From positions 4,174,001 through 4,238,000 of the forward strand of contig NZ_CP108093.1 of assembly GCF_036188265.1 (NCBI RefSeq): a stretch of 64,000 nt of DNA, read 5' to 3'. Shown here in pieces: positions 19,946 to 27,791 of the stretch; position 1 is the stretch's first letter, and every line of letters starts with the position of its first letter. The notes under the pieces are model-generated. The model was not told where the DNA came from, searched no databases, and worked only from the letters and a program-made list of their open reading frames with translations. Both the position numbers and the translations under genes were made by a program. Source of the DNA: Streptomyces sp. NBC_00247. GTDB lineage: Bacteria; Actinomycetota; Actinomycetes; Streptomycetales; Streptomycetaceae.

Positions 19946-21664
19946 GTGATCGATATCAGCCCGTCCGTGATGCAGGCCCTTCTGGCGTTGGCCGTCGTCG
20001 GCCCGCTGGTCGGCGCCGTCGCCGCCCTGCTCCCCGCCCCGCCCGGACTGAAGGGCCGCGACCCGGACCAGGCCGTGCTCCGCCACGGCGTCACCGTGAC
20101 CGGCGCGATCCTGGTCGTCACCCTGCTGCTGGCGGCCGGCTTCGACCGCGACCACGCGTCGGCCATGCAGGCCACCACCGACATCGGCTGGATCCCCGCG
20201 CTGGACGTCCGCGTCCACCTCGGCATCGACGGCATCTCTCTCCCCCTCGTCGTGCTCACCGCGCTGCTGACCTTCCTCTGCGCGCTGTACAGCTACTTCA
20301 AGATGCCCGCGGGCCCGTCCCCGAAGGCCTTCGTCGCACTGATCCTGGTCCTGGAGTCCGGCACGCTCGCGACCTTCGCCGTGCTGGACCTGCTGCTCTT
20401 CTTCCTCGCCTTCGAGATGGTCCTCATCCCGATGTACTTCCTCATCGCCCGCTGGGGCGGCGAGGGCAAGCAGGCCGCGGCCTCGAAATTCGTCCTCTAC
20501 ACGCTGCTCGGCTCCGTCGTCATGCTGCTCGGCCTGCTGCTCGTCGGACTCGACGCCGGCACCTTCGACATGGTGGCACTCGCCACTGACAACGGCCGTG
20601 GCCTTTCCACGTCCGTGCAGGTCATCGCCGTTCTGGCGATCGGTGTCGGGCTCGCCGTGAAGACCCCGATGTGGCCGCTGCACAGCTGGCTGCCCGACGC
20701 GCACACCGCCGCCCCCACGGTCGGCTCGGTGCTCCTGGCCGGTGTGATGCTGAAGATGGGCACGTACGGGTTCGTCCGGGTGCTCCTGCCGATCGCCCCC
20801 GACGGCATACACACCTTCGCGCCGTACCTCGCCGCCCTCGCGGTCGCCGGGATCGTCTACGGGTCGCTCGCCTGCCTCGCCCTCGCCCGCCCGGGCGCCA
20901 AGGGCGACCTCAAGCGCCTGATCGCGTACTCCTCGGTCGGCCACATGGGCTTCGTGCTCCTCGGCATCGCCACCATGACCCCCACCGGCGTCAACGGCGC
21001 GCTCTTCGCCAACATCGCCCACGGCCTCATCACCGGCCTGCTGTTCTTCCTGGTCGGCGCGGTGAAGGACCGGCACGGCACCGCCGATCTCGACACCCTC
21101 GCGGGCGCCACCGGAGCCGCCCTCTACGGCCGCGCCCCCCGCCTCGGCGCCCTGCTCGCCTTCGCCGCCGTCGCCTCCCTCGGACTCCCGGGCCTTGCCG
21201 GGTTCTGGGGTGAGATGCTCACCCTGTTCGGCGCGTTCGACCCGGCCGAGGGCCTCAACCGCCCGGCGTTCCTGACCTTCATGGCGATCGGCGCCTTCGG
21301 CACCCTGCTCACCGCCGCGTACATGCTCGTCGTCGTCCGCCGCGTCTGCATGGGCGAACCGCCCGCGCGGACGGGCAACGCCACCGGCCTCGGCGCCGGG
21401 CCCGGGAGCACGGAAGCCGCCGGAACCACCGGGACCCCGGTGGCCACCAGGACCGCGGTGGCCACCAGCACCGCGGCCACCGCCACGGACACGACGGTGT
21501 CGGACTCGGCGTCCACCACGGAGATCGCCGACGTCCGCCCGTACGAGTTCGCCACCTGGACCCCGCTCGTCGCCCTCACCGTCCTCGCCGGACTCTGGCC
21601 CGCCGTCCTCCTGGGACTCAGCGATCCGGCCGTGCAGAAGCTCCTCGCAGGAGGCAAGTCGTGA
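19946..21664 (+). CDS. nuoM: NADH-quinone oxidoreductase-like subunit M (antiporter-like)
   Basis: This 572-residue antiporter-like subunit contains FEMVLIPMYFLIARWGGEGK and HSWLPDAHTAAPTVGSVLLA, with the usual membrane glutamate and lysines. Between the last two membrane segments there is a Thr/Ala/Gly-rich insert of about 50 residues (roughly residues 475-530), which is unusual. The GTG at 19946 follows the nuoL stop by 3 nt, and the end overlaps nuoN (GTGA). Confidence 0.94.
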   Translation: MIDISPSVMQALLALAVVGPLVGAVAALLPAPPGLKGRDPDQAVLRHGVTVTGAILVVTLLLAAGFDRDHASAMQATTDIGWIPALDVRVHLGIDGISLPLVVLTALLTFLCALYSYFKMPAGPSPKAFVALILVLESGTLATFAVLDLLLFFLAFEMVLIPMYFLIARWGGEGKQAAASKFVLYTLLGSVVMLLGLLLVGLDAGTFDMVALATDNGRGLSTSVQVIAVLAIGVGLAVKTPMWPLHSWLPDAHTAAPTVGSVLLAGVMLKMGTYGFVRVLLPIAPDGIHTFAPYLAALAVAGIVYGSLACLALARPGAKGDLKRLIAYSSVGHMGFVLLGIATMTPTGVNGALFANIAHGLITGLLFFLVGAVKDRHGTADLDTLAGATGAALYGRAPRLGALLAFAAVASLGLPGLAGFWGEMLTLFGAFDPAEGLNRPAFLTFMAIGAFGTLLTAAYMLVVVRRVCMGEPPARTGNATGLGAGPGSTEAAGTTGTPVATRTAVATSTAATATDTTVSDSASTTEIADVRPYEFATWTPLVALTVLAGLWPAVLLGLSDPAVQKLLAGGKS

Positions 21665-23310
21665 TCACGGACCTCGTGACCGCCGCCGTCGGAGCGGCCC
21701 CGGGCCCCGCGACCGGCCCGACCGGAGCGACCGGCCCGACCGGAGCGCAGGCCGTGGAGTCCGCCGCGAGCCTCGTCCAGTCCATCGACTGGCTCGCCGT
21801 CGCCCCGCCGCTCGTCGTCGCGGTCCTGGCGCTCGCCGTCCTCGTCGCCGACCTCTTCCTCGCCGAACGCCACAAGCCGCTGCTCGGATGGGCCACCGTC
21901 GCCGGGCTCGTCGTCGCCCTCGCCTCCCTGGTCCCGCTGCTGGGAGACCACCGCTCGACCTTCTGCACGGCCGCCGCCGGTCCCGGGTCGGTACAGGCGT
22001 GCAGCTACACCGCCGACAACTTCGCCCTGGTGATCCAGGCCCTGGTCCTCGTCGGGGCGCTGCTCACCGCGCTGCTCTCGCTCGACGACACCCGCAAGCT
22101 CCCCGCCGGGGAGTTCTGGTTCCTGCTGCTCTCCTCGGCCTCCGGCGCGGCGCTGCTGCCCGCCTCGCGCGACCTGATCACCCTCGTCGTCGCTCTGGAA
22201 GTCGCCTCGCTCCCCGCCTTCGCCCTCGTCGGCATCAAGCGCGGCGACCGCCGCTCCTCCGAGGCGGCCCTCAAGTTCTTCCTGTCGTCCGTCACCGCGA
22301 CCGCCGTGATGCTCCTCGGCGTCAGCTTCGTGTACGCGGCCACCGGCATCACCCACCTCACCGAGCTGTCCCACGCCCTGGACGACCTGCCCGCCCGGTT
22401 CTCCACGCTCGCGGCGACGGGCGTCGCGCTCACCCTCGTCGGCTTCGCCTTCAAGACCGCCGCCGCGCCCTTCCACTTCTGGGTCCCCGACACCTACGTC
22501 GGCGCCCCGCTGCCCATCGCCGCGTACCTCTCGGTCGTCGGCAAGGCGGTCGGCTTCTCCGGCCTGATCCTGGTCACCGTGATCGCCTTCCCGGCCTACG
22601 CCGACGTGTGGGGGCCGGTGCTCGCCGTGCTGGCCGCGCTGACCATGACCGCCGGGAACGTCGCCGCGCTGCGCCAGGACCCGGGCCGCGCCCGCAGCGC
22701 GGTACGCCTGCTCGCCTGGTCCTCGGTGGGCCAGGCCGGCTACCTGCTGGTGCCGATCGCCGCGTCCGCGTACTCCGACGACGTCCACGTGGGCTCCACC
22801 GTCGCGTACGCCCTCATGTACGCCGTCGTGAACCTCGGCGCCTTCGCGGTCGCCGCCCTCGTGGCCCGTACGAGCCCCGGCAACCGGCTCACCGACTACC
22901 GGAACCTCTACGCGCGCCGGCCCCTCACCGCCCTGGCGCTGGCCTTCTTCCTGCTCTGCCTGGCTGGACTGCCGCCCGGGATCATCGGCCTCTTCGCCAA
23001 GGTCACCGTCTTCTCGGCCGTCGTCGACGCGGGCCTGGGCTGGCTCGCCGTCGTGATGGCCGTCAACGTGGTGATCGCCCTCGCCTACTACCTCCGGTGG
23101 ACCGCCCTGCTCTTCCGAGGCGCCGAGGCCCCGGAGGCCGTACGGGAGGACACTTCCCGGGCCGTACCGGCAGTGGCCGCCGCGGGGACGGCCCCGGCGG
23201 CCGCCCCCGCCCCCCTCGTCGCCGCGCTCGTCCTCACCGCCGCCGCCGCGCTCGTCCTCTCCGGGGCGCCGCAGATCGTTCTGAGGTTCGCCGGCGGAAC
23301 GCTTTTCTGA
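21661..23310 (+). CDS. nuoN: NADH-quinone oxidoreductase-like subunit N (antiporter-like)
   Basis: This 549-residue last subunit of the operon shows the NuoN core FKTAAAPFHFWVPDTYVGAP and LAWSSVGQAGYLLVPIA. A low-complexity Gly/Ala/Thr/Pro stretch precedes the first helix (residues 10-25), and an Ala/Pro-rich stretch precedes the last helix. The GTG at 21661 overlaps the nuoM stop. No clear terminator follows before mscL, about 135 bp away, so read-through is possible. Confidence 0.94.
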   Translation: MITDLVTAAVGAAPGPATGPTGATGPTGAQAVESAASLVQSIDWLAVAPPLVVAVLALAVLVADLFLAERHKPLLGWATVAGLVVALASLVPLLGDHRSTFCTAAAGPGSVQACSYTADNFALVIQALVLVGALLTALLSLDDTRKLPAGEFWFLLLSSASGAALLPASRDLITLVVALEVASLPAFALVGIKRGDRRSSEAALKFFLSSVTATAVMLLGVSFVYAATGITHLTELSHALDDLPARFSTLAATGVALTLVGFAFKTAAAPFHFWVPDTYVGAPLPIAAYLSVVGKAVGFSGLILVTVIAFPAYADVWGPVLAVLAALTMTAGNVAALRQDPGRARSAVRLLAWSSVGQAGYLLVPIAASAYSDDVHVGSTVAYALMYAVVNLGAFAVAALVARTSPGNRLTDYRNLYARRPLTALALAFFLLCLAGLPPGIIGLFAKVTVFSAVVDAGLGWLAVVMAVNVVIALAYYLRWTALLFRGAEAPEAVREDTSRAVPAVAAAGTAPAAAPAPLVAALVLTAAAALVLSGAPQIVLRFAGGTLF

Positions 23311-23447
23311 CGGTTCCGTACCACCCGCCCCGGCCCCCACCTCACCGGTTTGCCCCGGCGGGCCGGAACAGGGCAGGGTCTTGCGTGCATCCATCACGCA
23401 CCGGGCGACGCACCGGGCAGGCAAGAGCGGACGAGGGAGACAGCGCA

Positions 23448-23945
23448 GTGCTGAACGGATTCAAGGACTTCATCCTGCGGGGCAACGTCATCTCCATGGC
23501 GATCGGCCTCGCCGTGGGAGCGGCCTTCACCGCGGTCGTCACCGGATTCAGCAACGCCTTCATCGTGCCCCTCATCGGCGTCATCACCCGGGGCACCGGC
23601 GACTTCAACAAGGCGTCCTTCGACGTCGAGGGCGTCACCTTCCCCTACGGCCTGTTCATCGCCGCGGCCATCGCCTTCGTCATCACCGCCGCCGTGCTCT
23701 ACTTCTGCGTCGTCGTCCCCATGCAGAAGGTCCAGGACCGCTTCACCGCCAAGAAGGCCGACGAGCCCGCCGACATCAAGGCCGCCCTGCGCGACTGCCC
23801 GCGCTGCTACACCGCCATCCCGGCCATCGCCTCGCGCTGCGGCCACTGCACCAGCGAGGTCGAGCCCGACCCGGCCGCCGTGGCGCTCGCCGAGCAGGTC
23901 ACCGGAAAGCCCGTGGGCGCCCAGAAGCTCCCCGCCCAGCGCTGA
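23448..23945 (+). CDS. mscL: MscL-type mechanosensitive channel with zinc-ribbon tail
   Basis: This 165-residue protein starts with a typical MscL N-terminus (KDFILRGNVISMAIGLAVGA) and TM1, followed by a periplasmic loop and TM2 (around residues 68-90). The C-terminal domain carries four cysteines, C117/C120 and C131/C134 (CPRC and CGHC), forming a likely zinc ribbon instead of a plain helix bundle. MscL opens under membrane tension and releases solutes on hypo-osmotic shock. The GTG at 23448 has a GGGAGA site. It follows the nuo operon and is followed by a terminator hairpin. Confidence 0.9.
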   Translation: MLNGFKDFILRGNVISMAIGLAVGAAFTAVVTGFSNAFIVPLIGVITRGTGDFNKASFDVEGVTFPYGLFIAAAIAFVITAAVLYFCVVVPMQKVQDRFTAKKADEPADIKAALRDCPRCYTAIPAIASRCGHCTSEVEPDPAAVALAEQVTGKPVGAQKLPAQR

Positions 23946-23975
23946 GTGCCACCACCCGTACGGTCGAACCCTCCC

Positions 23976-24003
23976 CGGGGCCCGTACGGGCGCGCGGGCC
24001 CCG
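23976..24003 (+). terminator. Terminator after mscL
   Basis: CGGGGCCCG (23976-23984) pairs with CGGGCCCCG (23995-24003) around a 10-nt loop, 30 bp after the mscL stop. Confidence 0.65.
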
Positions 24004-24140
24004 CCCTCCGGGCCCGCGCACAAGGGAACTAGCTCACCTCGCCTGGCGTTGACCAGAGCGGGAAGCTCCACTGAAAGAAGTGGGCTCCTGTCGAGCCATC
24101 GAGCAAGGGTTCCCCTGCTGCACCACTTGGAGGGCGTACC

Positions 24141-25004
24141 GTGCACCGCCGGCACAACGGGCTGAAGACCGCAGTACTCCTCGGTGGTCTGTCCGCGCTG
24201 ATCATCGTCATCGGCAGCTTCTTCGGGCGTACGGGCCTGATCGTCGCGCTCCTCGTGGCGGTCGGCACCAACGCCTACGCGTACTGGAACAGCGACAAGC
24301 TCGCCCTGCGGGCGATGCGGGCGAGGCCCGTCAGCGAGTTCGAGGCCCCCACGATCTACCGCATCGTGCGCGAGCTCTCCACCGCCGCCCGGCAGCCGAT
24401 GCCCCGGCTCTACATCTCGCCCACCCAGGCGCCCAACGCCTTCGCCACCGGACGCAACCCGCGCAACGCCGCGGTCTGCTGCACCGACGGCATCCTCCAG
24501 ATCCTGGACGAACGCGAGCTGCGCGGTGTCCTCGGCCACGAGCTGAGCCACGTCTACAACCGCGACATCCTCATCTCGTCCGTCGCCGGAGCACTCGCCT
24601 CCGTCGTGATGTTCCTGGTCAACTTCGCCTGGCTGATCCCGGTCGGCCGCTCCAGCGACGACGAGGGCCCCGGCATCTTCGGCCTTCTCCTCGTGATGAT
24701 CCTGGGCCCGCTCGCCGCCTCCGTCATCCAGCTCGCCGTGAGCCGTTCCCGCGAGTACGAGGCCGACGCCTCCGGAGCCCAGCTCACCGGGGACCCGCTC
24801 GCCCTGGCGAGCGCCCTGCGCAAGCTCGACGCGGGCACGAAACGGCTCCCGCTGCCTCCGGAGCCCCGGATCGAGACCGCGAGCCACATGATGATCGCGA
24901 ACCCCTTCCGGCCCGGCCAGGGTGTGTCCAAGATGTTCTCCACGCATCCGCCGATGGCGGAGCGCATCGCCCGACTAGAGAAGATGGCAGGTCATCGACC
25001 GTGA
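24141..25004 (+). CDS. htpX: HtpX-like M48 membrane metalloprotease
   Basis: This 287-residue zinc protease of the M48B family probably degrades misfolded membrane proteins. It has two N-terminal helices (about residues 10-48), the zinc site HELSH (H133, E134, H137), two further helices and the third ligand in SREYEADASGA. The GTG at 24141 has a GGAGG site 7 bp upstream. The stop overlaps the yccF start (GTGA), so the two are coupled. Confidence 0.92.
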   Translation: MHRRHNGLKTAVLLGGLSALIIVIGSFFGRTGLIVALLVAVGTNAYAYWNSDKLALRAMRARPVSEFEAPTIYRIVRELSTAARQPMPRLYISPTQAPNAFATGRNPRNAAVCCTDGILQILDERELRGVLGHELSHVYNRDILISSVAGALASVVMFLVNFAWLIPVGRSSDDEGPGIFGLLLVMILGPLAASVIQLAVSRSREYEADASGAQLTGDPLALASALRKLDAGTKRLPLPPEPRIETASHMMIANPFRPGQGVSKMFSTHPPMAERIARLEKMAGHRP

Positions 25005-25393
25005 AGACGATCCTGAACGTCATATGGCTGGTCCTGTGCGGCTTCTGGATGTGCCTCGGCTACCTCGCCGCCGGTCTCGTCCTCTGCATCACGATCATCG
25101 GCATCCCGTTCGGCGTGGCCGCGTTCCGCATCGGCCTGTACGCCCTCTGGCCCTTCGGCTACATGGTGGTCGACCGCCGTGACGCGGGCGGCGCCTCCTG
25201 CGTCGGCAACGTCCTCTGGCTGGTCCTCGCCGGCTGGTGGCTGGCCCTCGGCCACATCGTCACCGGTATCGCGCTCTTCGTCACGATCATCGGCATCCCG
25301 CTGGCCATCGCGAACTTCAAGCTGATCCCGGTGTCGCTGATGCCGTTCGGCAAGGAGGTCGTCCCCACGGACCAGCCCTTCGCCGCCCGTTGA
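25001..25393 (+). CDS. YccF domain membrane protein
   Basis: This 130-residue protein consists of two YccF (DUF307) repeats, each with a helix ending in ITIIGIPFG or VTIIGIPLA and a following PFG motif. The function of the family is unknown; it is an inner-membrane protein. Translation is coupled to the preceding htpX by a GTGA overlap, hinting at a shared membrane quality-control role. Confidence 0.85.
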   Translation: MKTILNVIWLVLCGFWMCLGYLAAGLVLCITIIGIPFGVAAFRIGLYALWPFGYMVVDRRDAGGASCVGNVLWLVLAGWWLALGHIVTGIALFVTIIGIPLAIANFKLIPVSLMPFGKEVVPTDQPFAAR

Positions 25394-25491
25394 CCACCCC
25401 GTCCGGTGCGGTAATCCGACTTTTCCGGGCAACCGATCCGGTGCCCCGCGCGTCCCTGATTCCGTAACCAGGAAAGGGGTAGGTGCGCCGC

Positions 25492-25764
25492 ATGGGCATC
25501 ATCGCGTGGATCATCCTCGGGCTAGTCGCCGGAGTCATAGCCAAGGTTCTGCTGCCGGGACGCGATCCCGGCGGCATCATCATCACGACCCTCATCGGGA
25601 TCGCCGGAGCGTTCGTCGGAGGCTGGCTCTCCGCGAAGTTCCTCGACCGTCCCATCAACGACGACTTCTTCGACCTCGCGACCTGGGTGGCCGCCATCGC
25701 GGGCTCCCTGGTGCTGCTCATCGTCTACCGGCTGCTCTTCGGCAACTCCCGCGAACGCCGCTGA
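25492..25764 (+). CDS. GlsB/YeaQ/YmgE family membrane protein
   Basis: This 90-residue protein has three hydrophobic helices and Gly-rich packing (GIIITTLIGIAGAFVGGWL), typical of the transglycosylase-associated or stress-response YeaQ/YmgE family; its biochemical role is unknown. The ATG at 25492 is preferred over a GTG 9 bp upstream because GGTAGG is better spaced from it. It stands alone downstream of htpX-yccF. Confidence 0.8.
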   Translation: MGIIAWIILGLVAGVIAKVLLPGRDPGGIIITTLIGIAGAFVGGWLSAKFLDRPINDDFFDLATWVAAIAGSLVLLIVYRLLFGNSRERR

Positions 25765-25785
25765 CCCGCGCCGCCCTTCCGCCGG

Positions 25786-26451
25786 TCACCGGTCCTCCAG
25801 ACCGGTCTCCCGCAGCGTCAGATTGAGCCGGCCGGCCCGCATCCCCGTATCCGGGCCGGCCGTCCCCGGGTACACCTTGGGCACCCCGTGGAACGCGAAC
25901 CGCGACGGGCCGCCGAACACGAACAGATCACCGGACTCCAGCTCCACGTCCGTCCACGGCCGCCCCCGGTCCTCCGAGTTCCCGAACCGGAAGACGCAGG
26001 TGTCCCCGATGCTGAGCGAGACCACCGGCGCCCCGGAGACTTCCTCCCGGTCCTGGTGCATGCCCATCCGGGCCGTGCCGTCGTAGAAGTTCACCAGCCC
26101 CGCGTCCGGCGCGTACGCCCGGCCCGCGGCCTCGTCCCCGTACGCCTCCGCCACCGCCGCACGGCCCAGCTCCGCGAGCCACCCGGGGAAGGCCGGCACC
26201 CGGGCACCGTTCACGTCGTCGGCGGTCCGGACGTACCGGTACGGCAGCCAGTGCCACCCCAGGCACACCGTCCGCACCGACATCACCCCGCCGCCCGGCA
26301 GCTCGGTGTGCCGGAGCGGCACCGGACCTCGTGCCCACTCCCGGCAGGCCACCACCAGCTCCCGCTGCCGCTCCACGGACAGCCACCCCGGCACGTGCAC
26401 CGCCCCGGGAGCGACGGTCCGCCGTTCCCTCGGGAACAGCCCCGCCGGCAC
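25786..26451 (-). CDS. alkB: AlkB-type 2-oxoglutarate/Fe(II) dioxygenase
   Basis: This 221-residue DNA/RNA demethylase-like enzyme oxidatively removes N-alkyl lesions. The iron ligands H132 and D134 (MHQDREE) and H188 (FAFHGVPK) are present, as are the 2-oxoglutarate-binding arginines in RLNLTLRETG (R208, R214). The GTG at 26451 begins 2 bp after the ogt stop; the frame continues upstream through ogt without homology, so this start is preferred. Pairing with ogt makes a compact direct-reversal operon. The gene converges on the YeaQ-like gene. Confidence 0.88.
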   Translation of the reverse strand: MPAGLFPRERRTVAPGAVHVPGWLSVERQRELVVACREWARGPVPLRHTELPGGGVMSVRTVCLGWHWLPYRYVRTADDVNGARVPAFPGWLAELGRAAVAEAYGDEAAGRAYAPDAGLVNFYDGTARMGMHQDREEVSGAPVVSLSIGDTCVFRFGNSEDRGRPWTDVELESGDLFVFGGPSRFAFHGVPKVYPGTAGPDTGMRAGRLNLTLRETGLEDR

Positions 26452-26453
26452 CG

Positions 26454-27008
26454 TCAGCCCCGCCCGGCGGTGTTCCGCCCGGTCTCCCGCCCCGCCGCGT
26501 CCCCGGCCGCCCGGCCGTCGGCCCAGGCACCCTCGAACGTCAGCAGCCGCTCCTTGCGCTCCGGGCCGCCCGCGTACCCCCGCAGCGAACCGTCCGCGCC
26601 GATCACCCGGTGGCACGGCCGTACCACCAGCAGCGGATTGCGCCCGATCGCGGTGCCCACGGCCCGTACCCCGGCACCCGCCACCCCGACCCGCCCGGCG
26701 ACCCAGCCGTACGACACCGTCCCGCCGTACGGGATCTCCTCCAGCGCCCCCCAGACCCGCCGCTGGAACTCCGTCCCGGCCCCCGGCGCGTACGGCAGCG
26801 CGAAACGCGTCAGCCGCCCCGCGAAGTACGCCGAGAGCTGCTCCCGGGCCTCCTCGAAGAGCTCCGGCGCCTCCCGCCACCCCGCCAGGACGACAGCCCC
26901 GCCCCTCTGCTCCGGTACGGACACGGAGAGCAGGCCCCCGGACGCCTCGTCGCCGACCAGCAGCAGCTCGCCCAGCGGGCTGTCGAACCTCGTGTACACC
27001 GTGCTCAT
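26454..27008 (-). CDS. ogt: Methylated-DNA--protein-cysteine methyltransferase
   Basis: This 184-residue suicide enzyme transfers alkyl groups from O6-alkylguanine to its own cysteine. The active site PCHRVIGADGSLRGYAGG is at C132, and the DNA-binding helix-turn-helix (TEFQRRVWGALEEIPYGGTVSY) precedes it. The last roughly 20 residues are variable. The ATG at 27008 has a GAGGG site. It is followed by alkB with a 2-bp gap, so one mRNA probably encodes both repair enzymes. No Ada-type regulatory domain is present. Confidence 0.93.
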   Translation of the reverse strand: MSTVYTRFDSPLGELLLVGDEASGGLLSVSVPEQRGGAVVLAGWREAPELFEEAREQLSAYFAGRLTRFALPYAPGAGTEFQRRVWGALEEIPYGGTVSYGWVAGRVGVAGAGVRAVGTAIGRNPLLVVRPCHRVIGADGSLRGYAGGPERKERLLTFEGAWADGRAAGDAAGRETGRNTAGRG

Positions 27009-27215
27009 CGGCCCTCGTCCCTCTCGCGCGCCACTCGGTACCCCACCTACGAGTCTGCGGCACACCATCGCGTTCGGGCTGGCGGAAATCCGACATGGGG
27101 CACCGGGGTCGATCCCGTCGACCCGGGGCCGGAAACGGCTCACGGCGGTGCCGAAGACGACACCGCCGTGGGGAACCTCAGTGAGCGCGCGGGGGTACGG
27201 GCATCGGCCCGTCCG

Positions 27216-27704
27216 TCACCGGTAGTTGACGTACTGCAGCGCGAAGTCGAAGTCCTTGCCCTTGAGCAGCGCCTGGACGGCCTGGAGGTCGTCGCGGCTC
27301 TTCGAACTGACGCGCAGCTCGTCACCCTGGACCTGCGCCTTGACGCCCTTGGGACCTTCGTCGCGGATGGCCTTGGCGACCTTCTTGGCGTTCTCCTGGG
27401 AGATGCCTTCCTCGATGGTGGCGAAGATCTTGTACTCCTTGCCGGACAGCTGCGGCTCGCCCGCGTCCAGCGACTTCAGCGAGATCCCGCGCTTGATCAG
27501 CTTGGTCTCGAAGATGTCGAGGATCGCCTTGACGCGCTCCTCGCCGTTCGCCTCCATCAGGATCTTCTCGCCGGACCAGGCGATCGACGCGCCGGTGCCC
27601 TTGAAGTCGTAGCGCTGGGAGATCTCCTTGGCGGCCTGGTTGAGGGCGTTGTCGACCTCCTGCCGCTCGACCTTCGAGACGATGTCGAAACTGGAGTCGG
27701 CCAT
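27216..27704 (-). CDS. yajQ: YajQ family nucleotide-binding protein
   Basis: This 162-residue member of the UPF0234/YajQ family matches the usual length throughout (SFDIVSKVERQEVDNALNQA to FALQYVNYR). Some homologues bind cyclic di-GMP and act as co-regulators (known for Xanthomonas); in actinomycetes the role is unproven. The ATG at 27704 has AAGGAG 10 bp upstream. The IS4 element ends only 74 bp before the start codon, so the native promoter may have been separated or replaced. Confidence 0.92.
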   Translation of the reverse strand: MADSSFDIVSKVERQEVDNALNQAAKEISQRYDFKGTGASIAWSGEKILMEANGEERVKAILDIFETKLIKRGISLKSLDAGEPQLSGKEYKIFATIEEGISQENAKKVAKAIRDEGPKGVKAQVQGDELRVSSKSRDDLQAVQALLKGKDFDFALQYVNYR

Positions 27705-27769
27705 GACGTGTGGCTCCTTGCGTCGTAGACGGTCGTAGGCATGGATCTGCACTGCGATGCAGGAGAAAG

Positions 27770-27777
27770 CCTAAAGG
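27770..27777. repeat. Target-site duplication, left copy
   Basis: CCTAAAGG directly flanks the left inverted repeat of the insertion sequence and recurs at 29292-29299. Confidence 0.85.
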
Positions 27778-27791
27778 CCAAGGCCGTGAAG

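Noticed and set aside
17561..23424. Long minus-strand frames opposite nuoL, nuoM and nuoN
   Set aside because: Low-complexity Asp/Glu/Gly-rich translations with no motifs; shadows of the nuo genes.
25786..27096. A fused AlkB-Ogt protein in one frame
   Set aside because: The N-terminal half is ogt read in the wrong frame; a GTG right after the ogt stop gives a normal AlkB.
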